The notes beneath the pieces are model-generated. The model searched no databases. It was not told the origin of the DNA and saw nothing but the letters and a program-made list of their open reading frames with translations. Source: CAZADA01 sp964636945 (GTDB taxonomy: Bacteria; Pseudomonadota; Alphaproteobacteria; Caulobacterales; Maricaulaceae). From it: a stretch of 52,057 nt of DNA. Below are positions 27,394-35,617 of this stretch, one piece after another; position 1 is the first letter of the stretch; each line of letters opens with the position of its first letter. Location of the stretch: assembly GCA_964636945.1 (NCBI GenBank), contig CAZWVH010000013.1, positions 1 through 52,057 of the forward strand. The letters are read 5' to 3'. The translations under genes were made by a program, and so were the position numbers.

Positions 27394-28428
27394 ATGGCTG
27401 ATTCTCGTTTTTACCAGTCACTGGGACCGCGCCGTCTTTCTGAACTAGCCGCCATCATTGGCGCGCAGGACTTGACGAGCGACGAGGCCGATCGTGAAAT
27501 TCGATCGGTCTCAGCTCTGGCGACGGCCCAAGACGGCTCCCTCACATTCTTTGATGACGCTAAGCGTCGCGACGATTGGTCGGTAGCCAGGCCAACGGCA
27601 TGTGTGGTGAGCGAAGCCAATGCGGAATTGGTGCGCGCGGCCGATGGCGTTCCGTTGATTGTTCGGCGACCCCAACCGGCATTCGCTCTAGCCAGCCGCA
27701 AACTCGTTCAGCCTAAACCCATGTGGGACGAAGACGAGCGTGAAAAACATCCACCCACCATCGATCGGACGGCAAAAATCGCGCCCGGCGTGATCCTTGG
27801 CGCGGGCGCCCGCATCGGCGCGGGTTGTGTTTTGGAACCGGGCGTCGTGATTGGACCGGGCGTGGTGCTGGCTGACAACGTTCGAGTGGGAGCCAATGCG
27901 GTGGTCACATTTGCCGATGTGGGCGCGGGCAGCCAGATCCATGCCGGCGCACAAATTGGGGACGCTGGGTTTGGTCTAGCGTTTGACGACCAAGGGCCTT
28001 TGGATGCACCCCACTTTGGCGCGGTGTCCATCGGCGAGCGCGTGACGATCGGTTGCAACACTACCATCGACCGCGGCCGGTTTGACAACACGGTGATCGG
28101 CGACGACAGCAAAATCGACAATCTGGTTCAGATTGCCCACAATGTTGTCATTGGGCGCAGTTGCGTGATCGCCGGTTGCTGTGGTCTAGCTGGGAGCGCT
28201 GTGCTGGGTAATGGCGTTATGCTCGGTGGTGCAGTGGGTGTAGCCGACCACGTGTGTATTGGTGACGGTGCTCGATTGGCGGCGGCAGCCTATCTCATGC
28301 GCGACGTCCCGCCAGGTGAAACCTGGGCCGGTGGCCCGGCAAAACCGATTCAAAGCTTTTTCCGCGAGGTGGCGGCGCTGGCGCGTTTGGCGCGCCGCCC
28401 GGCGGCAAATAACAAGGAAACAGCATGA
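27394..28428 (+). CDS. lpxD: UDP-3-O-acylglucosamine N-acyltransferase
   Basis: Third step of lipid A synthesis: adds the N-linked hydroxyacyl chain from acyl-ACP. The 344-residue protein has an N-terminal uridine-binding domain and a left-handed beta helix made of hexapeptide repeats (about 130-290) with a short C-terminal helix. The catalytic His is His249 in QIAHNVVIGRS. The gene overlaps fabZ by four bases (ATGA) and follows skp after 26 bases. Confidence 0.95.
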   Translation: MADSRFYQSLGPRRLSELAAIIGAQDLTSDEADREIRSVSALATAQDGSLTFFDDAKRRDDWSVARPTACVVSEANAELVRAADGVPLIVRRPQPAFALASRKLVQPKPMWDEDEREKHPPTIDRTAKIAPGVILGAGARIGAGCVLEPGVVIGPGVVLADNVRVGANAVVTFADVGAGSQIHAGAQIGDAGFGLAFDDQGPLDAPHFGAVSIGERVTIGCNTTIDRGRFDNTVIGDDSKIDNLVQIAHNVVIGRSCVIAGCCGLAGSAVLGNGVMLGGAVGVADHVCIGDGARLAAAAYLMRDVPPGETWAGGPAKPIQSFFREVAALARLARRPAANNKETA

Positions 28429-28910
28429 CCTTGGCCAGTCCGAGTTCAGAGGCGCAGGACGATCAGGTCACAATCGCGCCTGATGAAGTCCTCAACCTCC
28501 TTCCTCACCGATATCCATTCTTGCTCGTGGATCGCGCCGAAAATTATGAGGCGATGCGCTCCATTATCGGGGTGAAATGCGTCACGGCGAACGAACCGTT
28601 TTTTCAAGGTCATTTTCCGGGCCGGCCGATTATGCCGGGTGTGCTGGTGATTGAGGCCATGGCGCAAACCGGCGCAATTTTGATGTCCAAGTCGTTGAAG
28701 GTCGACGTTTCACGCAACACCGTCTTCTTTATGTCCGTGGACAAAGCACGGTTTCGTTTGCCGGTTCGGCCTGGCGACACGCTGCACATGCCCGTCACAG
28801 TGCGATTTGCGCGTCGTGGTGTCTTCAAGTTTTGGGGTGAGGCCAAGGTTAACGGTCAGCGCGCCGCTGAGGCTGAATTTGCGGCCAAGGTTGTCGAGAT
28901 TTCTTCGTGA
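28425..28910 (+). CDS. fabZ: 3-hydroxyacyl-[acyl-carrier-protein] dehydratase FabZ
   Basis: Dehydrates 3-hydroxyacyl-ACP in fatty acid elongation and competes with the Lpx acyltransferases for the same substrate pool. The 161-residue hot-dog-fold protein has LLPHRYPFLLVDR near residue 25, catalytic His63 in GHFPGRPIMPGVL and Glu77 in VIEAMAQTG. The N-terminus is about 20 residues longer than E. coli FabZ. The start overlaps lpxD and the end overlaps lpxA, each by four bases. Confidence 0.95.
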   Translation: MTLASPSSEAQDDQVTIAPDEVLNLLPHRYPFLLVDRAENYEAMRSIIGVKCVTANEPFFQGHFPGRPIMPGVLVIEAMAQTGAILMSKSLKVDVSRNTVFFMSVDKARFRLPVRPGDTLHMPVTVRFARRGVFKFWGEAKVNGQRAAEAEFAAKVVEISS

Positions 28911-29698
28911 GTGTCGACATTGCACCGACCGCCAATGTTGATCCAAAAGCCCAACTGGGCGCAGATGTGGAAATCGGGCCGTTTTGCGTTGTGGGGCCCC
29001 TGGTCACGTTGGGTGATCGGGTCAAGTTGTGCACGCATGTGACCATAAAGGGCCGCACCACCATCGGTGAAGACACGATCGTCTATGACCACGCCGTGCT
29101 CGGCCGACCACCTCAAGACTTCAAGTACCAAGATGAAGACACAACGCTGATTATCGGTGATCGCAACGTGTTACGCGAGGGTGTCACCATGCATCTGGGC
29201 ACCGGCGTTGGGCGCGGTGAGACCCGCGTGGGCAGTGACTGCTATTTTATGGTCGCCGCCCATGTGGGCCATGATTGTTTGGTTGGCAATCGTGTGACAT
29301 TCGCCAATATGGCCACGCTTGGCGGGCACGTCCATGTGGGCGACCAGGTGATTATGGGCGGCCTGAGCGCGGTTCACCAGCAATGTCGCATTGGTCGTCA
29401 CGCCTTCATTGGTGGGGGCGCCCCAGTGACTGGCGACGTTATTCCCTATGGCATGGTGGACAATCGCGGTTGGCTCGCGGGGCTCAACCTGGTTGGACTG
29501 AAGCGGCGGGGATTTTCGCGCGATACGATCCACGATATGCGCACCGCCTACCGATTGTTTTTTGCATCCGAGGGCGCATTCCAAGAACGGGTCGAGGACG
29601 CTGCGCGATTGTTTGCCGAAAAGCCGGAAGTCATTGAAATGGTCGACTTTATTAGGGCTCCGGCGCAACGCCCATTATGCGTTCCGGAAAGTCGATAG
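28907..29698 (+). CDS. lpxA: UDP-N-acetylglucosamine acyltransferase
   Basis: First step of lipid A synthesis, O-acylation of UDP-GlcNAc. The 263-residue protein is a hexapeptide-repeat beta helix with a C-terminal helical domain. The likely catalytic His is His122 in AAHVGHDCLVGNR (E. coli His125). It starts with GTG overlapping the fabZ stop (GTGA). The C-terminal segment with NLVGLKRRGFSRD and FFASEGAFQERV is typical of the family. Confidence 0.95.
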   Translation: MSVDIAPTANVDPKAQLGADVEIGPFCVVGPLVTLGDRVKLCTHVTIKGRTTIGEDTIVYDHAVLGRPPQDFKYQDEDTTLIIGDRNVLREGVTMHLGTGVGRGETRVGSDCYFMVAAHVGHDCLVGNRVTFANMATLGGHVHVGDQVIMGGLSAVHQQCRIGRHAFIGGGAPVTGDVIPYGMVDNRGWLAGLNLVGLKRRGFSRDTIHDMRTAYRLFFASEGAFQERVEDAARLFAEKPEVIEMVDFIRAPAQRPLCVPESR

Positions 29699-29707
29699 AG
29701 ACCGGGC

Positions 29708-30613
29708 ATGGCCAAGCAAGACGGATGGACCAAACTGGCGGTGATTGCTGGCGGAGGGGCGCTACCGCTGCGCATAGCCGACGCGTGCCGTGAACACCGC
29801 AATGGTGTTTTTGTGATTGGATTGACAGGTTGGGCCGAGCCAGAAGACCTGGCGCCGTTTGACCACGACTGGGCCAGCGTTGGCGAAATCGGCAAAATCT
29901 TGAAGCTATGCGCGGGCCGCGGCTGTGACGCGGTGACGTTTGCAGGCATTGTGCGTCGCCCGGATTTTTCGTCGTTAAAGGTTGATTGGCGCGGCGCAAA
30001 GCTGCTGCCTAAAGCCCTCGCGGCGGCCCGCAAAGGCGATGATGCATTGTTGCGGATCATTCTTTCTGTCTTCGAAGACGAAGGATTTTCCGTGATCGGG
30101 GCCCATGAGGCCGCCGCTGTATTGGCGGCTCCAGTTGGTCCCATTGGCGCCCTGAGCCCCAATGATGCGCACAAAGCCGATATGGCGAAGGCGTTCGCCG
30201 TTGCTCGCGACCTTGGCGCCCACGATATTGGCCAGGGCTGCATTGTTTGCGATGGCTTGGTTCTAGCGGTGGAGGCTCAAGAAGGAACAGACGCCATGCT
30301 TGCGCGCGCGGCCAGCTTGCCGGAGGAAATCCGCGGCAGCCCCGACGCATTGCGCGGCGTTCTCGCCAAGCTCGCCAAACCAATTCAGGAACGGCGCATG
30401 GACTTGCCCACCGTGGGTGTATCCACCGTCCTTGGCGCCAAACGCGCCGGGCTTGCCGGCATCGCCGTCGAAGCGGGCGGCGCTTTGATCATTGACCGAC
30501 CAGCCGTAATCGAAGCCGCGGACAAGCATGGGCTGTTTGTTGTCGGAGTGATCCAGGATGACATCGGAGCGCCAACCTCAATACCAGCTGCGTCAAGCGA
30601 GGCCCCATCATGA
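29708..30613 (+). CDS. lpxI: UDP-2,3-diacylglucosamine diphosphatase LpxI
   Basis: Cleaves UDP-diacylglucosamine to lipid X and UMP. It is the alphaproteobacterial replacement for LpxH and is structurally unrelated to it. The 301-residue protein starts with VIAGGGALPLRIADACREH and has the LpxI C-terminal domain motifs KLAKPIQERRMDLPTVGV and GLAGIAVEAGGALIIDR. It sits between lpxA and lpxB, as in other alphaproteobacteria, and overlaps lpxB by four bases (ATGA). Confidence 0.93.
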   Translation: MAKQDGWTKLAVIAGGGALPLRIADACREHRNGVFVIGLTGWAEPEDLAPFDHDWASVGEIGKILKLCAGRGCDAVTFAGIVRRPDFSSLKVDWRGAKLLPKALAAARKGDDALLRIILSVFEDEGFSVIGAHEAAAVLAAPVGPIGALSPNDAHKADMAKAFAVARDLGAHDIGQGCIVCDGLVLAVEAQEGTDAMLARAASLPEEIRGSPDALRGVLAKLAKPIQERRMDLPTVGVSTVLGAKRAGLAGIAVEAGGALIIDRPAVIEAADKHGLFVVGVIQDDIGAPTSIPAASSEAPS

Positions 30614-31776
30614 CCAATGAGCTTCGACGCGTGTTTATCGTAGCGTCTGAGCCATCTGGCGACTTACTTGGCGCCGAATTGATTGATGAAATTCGTGGGC
30701 GCACGAACTCAATCGTTTTTTCTGGCATTGGCGGACGGGCGATGTCTGAGCGCGGGGTCATGTCGGATGTGGACACGTCAGGCCTGCAGACTGTGGGCAT
30801 ACTTGACGGGCTGATGGCCATGACCCACGCCACCAAGGTCGCCAAGGCGGCGGCGGAAGACGCCGTGAAGCACGACCCGGCCATGGCGATTTTGATTGAT
30901 TCGTGGGGCTTTTCACTTCGGGTGGCCATGGCGATGCGCGCACGCATGCCCGAGCTTAAAATCGTCAAATATGTGGGGCCTCAAGTCTGGGCGTCCCGGT
31001 CCAGTCGAGCCAAGCAATTGGCCCAGTGGGTGGATCATCTGCTGTGCATATTTCCATTTGAAACGCAGTATTATGAACCACATGGGCTGGCGTGCACCGT
31101 GGTGGGGTACCCGCCCATCTCTCGCGCCCAACCGGGCGATGGTGCGGGATTTCGCAAGCGCCATGGCATCGATACCGATACACCAGTGGTGTTGGCGTTG
31201 TTTGGAAGCCGTCCAAAGGAAGTGACCCGAACCGCGCCGGTGTTTGAGGCTGCTTTGGCTCAGATTCAGCGCGCACATCCCAATGTTAAAATTGTAAGTA
31301 TCGTCTCATCAGGCGTGGCGGAGATGATCGCTGAACGTCGGTCCGATTGGAAGTTTGACGCCCTGATCCTGCCTGAAGACGGCGCTAAGGTGGATGCTTT
31401 TGCCGCCGCCGACATTGCGTTGGCTGTGTCCGGGACTGTGACCACAGAAGTGGCGCTGCAAGGCGCGCCGGTGGTCGTGGGATACATCACTGATTGGCTC
31501 ACATGGAGCATTGCTCGTTCCGGATTTTTGACGACCAAGTATATCACATTGCTGAACGTGATGGCCGATGCGGAGATTGCCCCCGAGTTTGTGCAAACTC
31601 GGTGTCGCCCAGGCCTCGTGGCCCAAGCCATCACCGAGCTATTGGATGATCCCGAACGCCGCGCCAAACAGATTGCCGCGCAAAATCGCGCCCTTGATCA
31701 AATGGGACGAGGTCATGCGGCTCCCACTGCGATTGCGGCCGATACGGTGTTAGACCTCCTCGACCTGACCGCATGA
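30610..31776 (+). CDS. lpxB: Lipid-A-disaccharide synthase
   Basis: GT19 glycosyltransferase joining lipid X to UDP-diacylglucosamine to form the lipid A disaccharide at the inner membrane. The 388-residue protein has the N-terminal block ASEPSGDLLGAELI, GIGGRAMSERG, the YVGPQVWASR segment, and the C-terminal nucleotide site SGTVTTEVALQGAPVVVGY. It is the last gene of the long envelope operon; 142 non-coding bases with two hairpins follow. Confidence 0.95.
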   Translation: MTNELRRVFIVASEPSGDLLGAELIDEIRGRTNSIVFSGIGGRAMSERGVMSDVDTSGLQTVGILDGLMAMTHATKVAKAAAEDAVKHDPAMAILIDSWGFSLRVAMAMRARMPELKIVKYVGPQVWASRSSRAKQLAQWVDHLLCIFPFETQYYEPHGLACTVVGYPPISRAQPGDGAGFRKRHGIDTDTPVVLALFGSRPKEVTRTAPVFEAALAQIQRAHPNVKIVSIVSSGVAEMIAERRSDWKFDALILPEDGAKVDAFAAADIALAVSGTVTTEVALQGAPVVVGYITDWLTWSIARSGFLTTKYITLLNVMADAEIAPEFVQTRCRPGLVAQAITELLDDPERRAKQIAAQNRALDQMGRGHAAPTAIAADTVLDLLDLTA

Positions 31777-31843
31777 CCCTTCCTAACTCAGCTGAAGCAA
31801 ATTCGTCGGTTGCAGTCTGCATGCGCACGGTCAGTTTTGGGTG

Positions 31844-31864
31844 ACGCAGCCCCACCTGCTGCGT
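31844..31864 (+). terminator. Hairpin after lpxB, possible weak terminator
   Basis: A perfect 7-base stem (ACGCAGC with GCTGCGT) around a 7-base loop sits 67 bases after the lpxB stop. No T-run follows, so it is not a textbook intrinsic terminator; it could stabilise the mRNA end or mark a processed terminus. Confidence 0.35.
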
Positions 31865-31877
31865 ATGGTGCCACAGC

Positions 31878-31898
31878 AAAGGCGCTCTCAAGCGCTTT
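31878..31898 (+). terminator. Second hairpin between lpxB and the muramidase gene
   Basis: AAAGGCGCT and AGCGCTTT form an imperfect stem with a single bulged G and a short CTCA loop. It lies 20 bases before the next ATG and so could equally be a translation-modulating structure. There is no T-run beyond TTT and the following bases are GC-rich. Confidence 0.25.
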
Positions 31899-31918
31899 GT
31901 GCGCTGACCGAATAACAG

Positions 31919-33226
31919 ATGGTTCGGTCAAATGATCAAAAATTCAGATCGGGTGTCGTAATGGGTGTGATTACTGCCGAATATTTTTGGGGCGAGGCGA
32001 GCCCACTCAGCGATGGCGCACTGGAGAAAGCCGCTCGCGACTTGGGCGTTGAGTTGGCCTGCATCCGCGCCGTGACTGATGTTGAGGCGCTGGGCGAGGG
32101 TTTCTATTCCAAAAGAAAGAACGGATTAAGACGTCCCAAAATCCTCTATGAATCCCATAAGTTCGGCAAATACACGGATCACAAATACGATAAATCCTAC
32201 CCGAAATTGTCGACCTCCAATTGGCGCAACAATGTCTACCCGAAGAGTGAAGACGACCGGTTCAAACAAGTTGTTAAAGCGTCTGAGCTTGAGCCGCCTG
32301 CCACCGAAGAATATGCACTAATGTCGTGCTCATGGGGTATGTTCCAAGTCTTGGGCATGCATGCCAAAACATTGAAATACAAGGATGTCTTCGATTTCGT
32401 CGATCGGATGAAACACTCTGAGGACGAACACCTGGAATGCTTTGTGCGCTTTGTGAAGTACAACAATTTGGACCGGCATTTGCGCGCGCTGGATTTTGCC
32501 TCCTTCGCCCATGGCTATAACGGGCCAGCATATAAGCAAAACAAGTACGACACGCGCATGCAAGAGCGCTATGAGTATTATAGCGGCAAGCGCCCTGCGC
32601 CGGTGCTCAAGCAAGGCTCGTATGGCGCCGATGTGATCACGCTCCAACGGATGCTGAATGCGGCCGGTTACACGACAGGCGTGGACGGATCATTCGGACC
32701 CGGCACGCAAGGCACGGTCATCGAGTTCCAACAGGACAACAATCTTGTTGCCGATGGCATAGTAGGCGCGGGCACATGGGCGGCCTTGGAAACACGCGCT
32801 CAGGCTGGACCCGCAACTGCAGCCTATGAAAGCCAAGTGCCTGAGGCGGCTGCGCAAGACGTTGTGCCTGAACCACCCGTGGCCGAAGAGGAACCGCCGG
32901 GCCCTGTCGAACGCATGATTCAACGGGGCGAGTCCAAGCCCGTGGACAAGGCGCCAGCGTCTGAGCCCACGGCAACTCAGAAGAAAACAAATTCCAATAC
33001 CACTGGAACCGTGGTGGGCGGCGGCGTTGCCATGGCTGGCGCGGCGGCGTCACAGGCGGAGAATGTCATCGACGAGGGCAATCGAGCCCTAGAATCGGTC
33101 AAAAATCTCTTGGCGAAAATCGAAGGCCACATGGACTGGGTGATCATCGGGGGAGTGGCCATCGTGATTTTCTTCGCCCTGCGCAATTGGTTGGTGAACC
33201 GCCGCCGGGACCGCGACGCGATTTAA
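31919..33226 (+). CDS. Endolysin-like N-acetylmuramidase with peptidoglycan-binding domain and C-terminal membrane anchor
   Basis: Predicted peptidoglycan hydrolase. Residues about 25-220 match the N-acetylmuramidase (DUF3380-type) domain of phage endolysins: AVTDVEALGEGF with candidate catalytic Glu56, RPKILYESHKF, CSWGMFQVLG, and FAHGYNGPAY. A peptidoglycan-binding domain follows at about 230-292 (LKQGSYGADVITLQRMLNAAG, WAAL). Then come a Pro/Glu/Ala-rich linker (about 295-360), a Gly/Ala stretch and one membrane helix at about 407-424, ending in an Arg-rich tail. No signal peptide is seen. ATG 31961 is an alternative start. The first 300 bases are visibly AT-richer than neighbours, and no phage genes flank it, suggesting a domesticated lysin. 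Confidence 0.75.
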   Translation: MVRSNDQKFRSGVVMGVITAEYFWGEASPLSDGALEKAARDLGVELACIRAVTDVEALGEGFYSKRKNGLRRPKILYESHKFGKYTDHKYDKSYPKLSTSNWRNNVYPKSEDDRFKQVVKASELEPPATEEYALMSCSWGMFQVLGMHAKTLKYKDVFDFVDRMKHSEDEHLECFVRFVKYNNLDRHLRALDFASFAHGYNGPAYKQNKYDTRMQERYEYYSGKRPAPVLKQGSYGADVITLQRMLNAAGYTTGVDGSFGPGTQGTVIEFQQDNNLVADGIVGAGTWAALETRAQAGPATAAYESQVPEAAAQDVVPEPPVAEEEPPGPVERMIQRGESKPVDKAPASEPTATQKKTNSNTTGTVVGGGVAMAGAAASQAENVIDEGNRALESVKNLLAKIEGHMDWVIIGGVAIVIFFALRNWLVNRRRDRDAI

Positions 33227-33235
33227 ACCGACGCC

Positions 33236-34450
33236 CTAAATTGGTAGAGCGACTGTGGCTGTTGCCAAAGCGGCGACACCTTCTGCACGCCCAGTGAAGC
33301 CAAGCATTTCGGTTGTGGTCGCTTTGACCGACACCCGATCCTTGCTCAGTTGAAGCACCTCGCCAATGCGCTCGCGCATGACATCGCGATGGGGGCCGAT
33401 CTTCGGCGCTTCGCAAATCAGCGTGACATCCACATGCGTGACACGGCCACCGCGGGCATGGGCCAAATCATTGGCCTTCTCGAGAAATATCCGAGATTCG
33501 GTTCCCCGCCATTGTGGATCCGATGGTGGAAAATGATCGCCAATGTCACCTTCGCCTAGCGCGCCAAATATGGCGTCGGTGATCGCATGCATGCCCACAT
33601 CGGCGTCTGAATGGCCAAGCAGGCCCGATGTATGGGGGACAGGCACGCCGCAAATCGTCACGTGATCACCTTCGCCAAAGCGATGCACATCAAATCCTTG
33701 GCCGGTGCGATACTCCCATTGGCCTGACCGTAAATCCACCTGGGCGGGTCCAAGGCGCTGAGCCAATTGTTCGGCCAATCCAAAATCCTCAGCAACGGTT
33801 ATTTTGGTGTTGTTGGGCGATCCCAACGCCAACGCCACTCTGTGGCCCGCCGCCTCCGCCACCGCAGCGTCATCGGTTAAGGATCGACCGGAGGCACGAC
33901 GGTGCGCTTTCAAAATGGTGCTGAACTCAAATCCCTGGGGGGTTTGCGCGCGCCAAAGCCCGTCGCGCGCCACGGTTTCGCCAATGATGCGGTCATCTGG
34001 ATCCCCTGCGCGCTTCAAGGTATCTGCAATCGGCAAGGCCGCTATCGCTGCGCCGTGCGCCCCAACGGCCTCCACCACGCGATCAATGACATCCGGCGTA
34101 ATGAACGGACGGGCGGCGTCGTGAATCAAAACCCAATGCGGAGCATGGGCCACCAGACTTTCAAGGCCTTGGCGAACTGAGTCCTGGCGCTCAGAGCCTC
34201 CTTCGGCTGGTGATAACAGTTTGGCCTGGTCGGGTCTGGCGATTGCGTTGACCGCCTCATTATAAAGTTCGGAGTCTTCAGGATTGATCACTGCGCGAAC
34301 CGCGTCGATCTTCGGGTGAGTCAAGAATGCGTTCAGCGCCCAGCTGAGCACGGGTCGGCCAGCAAGGCACTGGTATTGCTTAGGCCGCTCACCGCCAGCG
34401 CGTGATCCCCGGCCGGCCGCCACGATCAACGCCGTGATCTGGTTGCCCAT
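33236..34450 (-). CDS. ispDF: Bifunctional IspD/IspF: MEP cytidylyltransferase and MECDP synthase
   Basis: Fusion of two MEP-pathway enzymes, a hallmark of alphaproteobacteria. In the 404-residue protein, residues 1-230 are IspD (LIVAAGRGSRAG near 8-19, Lys24 in RPKQY, HDAARPF at 110-116) and 245-404 are IspF, with metal ligands Asp254, His256 (FDVHRF) and His288 and the GHSDADV loop at 279-285. The start at 34450 has AGGAG five bases upstream; the frame extends on to 34675 without conservation. It is divergent from dusB (55 bases between starts) and converges on the muramidase gene with nine bases between stops. Confidence 0.96.
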   Translation of the reverse strand: MGNQITALIVAAGRGSRAGGERPKQYQCLAGRPVLSWALNAFLTHPKIDAVRAVINPEDSELYNEAVNAIARPDQAKLLSPAEGGSERQDSVRQGLESLVAHAPHWVLIHDAARPFITPDVIDRVVEAVGAHGAAIAALPIADTLKRAGDPDDRIIGETVARDGLWRAQTPQGFEFSTILKAHRRASGRSLTDDAAVAEAAGHRVALALGSPNNTKITVAEDFGLAEQLAQRLGPAQVDLRSGQWEYRTGQGFDVHRFGEGDHVTICGVPVPHTSGLLGHSDADVGMHAITDAIFGALGEGDIGDHFPPSDPQWRGTESRIFLEKANDLAHARGGRVTHVDVTLICEAPKIGPHRDVMRERIGEVLQLSKDRVSVKATTTEMLGFTGRAEGVAALATATVALPI

Positions 34451-34505
34451 GCGCACTCCTCTCATGACTTGACCAATCGTAGCAGCCATCGCACCAAGTG
34501 CTGCC

Positions 34506-35519
34506 ATGTTGACCCATATTCGCACCGTACCGATCGATGCACCTGCAATTCTCGCACCCATGTCCGGCGTGACCGATTTGCCGTTCCGCAGATTGGCGCG
34601 CCGCTTTGGTGCAGGATTAGTGGTTTCCGAAATGGTTGCCAGCGAAATGTTGGTGAAGGGTAGGGTCGATGTCACCCGGCGCGCCGCAGCTGACGCCGAA
34701 ATTGCGCCTCGGGTGATCCAACTGGCCGGTCGTGAGGCGCGATGGATGCGTGAAGGCGCTCAGATTGCGGCTGATGCCGGCGCGGATATGATCGATATCA
34801 ACATGGGTTGCCCTGCAAAACATGTCACCAAAGGCCTGTCGGGTTCAGCCCTCATGCGCGATTTGGATCACGCGCTCCAGCTGATTGAAGCCACGGTGGC
34901 CGGGGCGGGTGATGTCCCGGTGACGCTGAAAATGCGATTAGGGTGGGATCACGCATCCCTCAATGCGCCCGATCTGGCAAAACGTGCGCAAAACGCCGGC
35001 GTTCAAGCGATCACGGTGCATGGGCGTACGCGTCAACAATTCTACCAGGGCCAGGCCGACTGGAGTGCTGTGCGCGCCACAAAGCACGCTGTCTCCATTC
35101 CCGTGATTGTGAATGGCGACATCTCCACGGTGGTTGATGCGCGAACGGCGCTGGTCGCCAGTGGCGCCGATGCAGTGATGATTGGCCGCGCCAGTTATGG
35201 CCGTCCCTGGCTTGCCGGCCAGATAGGCGCCGCACTGCGTGGTGAAGCGCCGCCATCAACGCCGACCCTTAGCGAAATCGGGCAGATTGCCTGCGCGCAA
35301 CTGGCCGAGACGCTCGAACTTTACGGCGGAGTGCTGGGCGTGAAAACATTCCGCAAGCATCTGGCTTGGTATTTGGAACACCTTTGTGACCACATTGGTC
35401 AAAGCGAAGTTCGCCGGCTTCGCGGTGGTTTGTGCCGATTACAGGATCCTCAGACGGTGCTGCGCGAACTGGACGCCGTATTCTCCGGCTCGGTCACGAC
35501 TCACTGCTGTGCGGCTTAA
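34506..35519 (+). CDS. dusB: tRNA-dihydrouridine synthase (DusB / NifR3 family)
   Basis: FMN enzyme reducing uridines in tRNA D-loops. The 337-residue TIM-barrel protein has APMSGVTDLPFR near residue 17, the catalytic Cys102 in NMGCPAKHVTKG, the LKMRLGWD and AITVHGRTRQQ strands, and the FMN-phosphate motif GADAVMIGRASYGRPW. In alphaproteobacteria this gene (nifR3) classically leads the ntr cluster; here ntrY follows directly without ntrB and ntrC. Confidence 0.94.
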   Translation: MLTHIRTVPIDAPAILAPMSGVTDLPFRRLARRFGAGLVVSEMVASEMLVKGRVDVTRRAAADAEIAPRVIQLAGREARWMREGAQIAADAGADMIDINMGCPAKHVTKGLSGSALMRDLDHALQLIEATVAGAGDVPVTLKMRLGWDHASLNAPDLAKRAQNAGVQAITVHGRTRQQFYQGQADWSAVRATKHAVSIPVIVNGDISTVVDARTALVASGADAVMIGRASYGRPWLAGQIGAALRGEAPPSTPTLSEIGQIACAQLAETLELYGGVLGVKTFRKHLAWYLEHLCDHIGQSEVRRLRGGLCRLQDPQTVLRELDAVFSGSVTTHCCAA

Positions 35520-35617
35520 TCGCGGACAACTGATGCTAAGCTGCAACACAGCTGTTGATTTTGCGCAACGCTGGCAACACTATCCGTCAGCTGGGGGTTT
35601 TTGAAAGCGGAGTTGTG

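Noticed and set aside
31777..33235. Prophage or genomic island around the muramidase gene
   Set aside because: Immediate neighbours lpxB and ispDF are core genes, and no integrase, tRNA attachment site, direct repeat or other phage gene was seen.
34451..34675. 75-residue N-terminal extension of ispDF
   Set aside because: It overlaps the divergent dusB gene, and AGGAG is correctly placed for the start at 34450.
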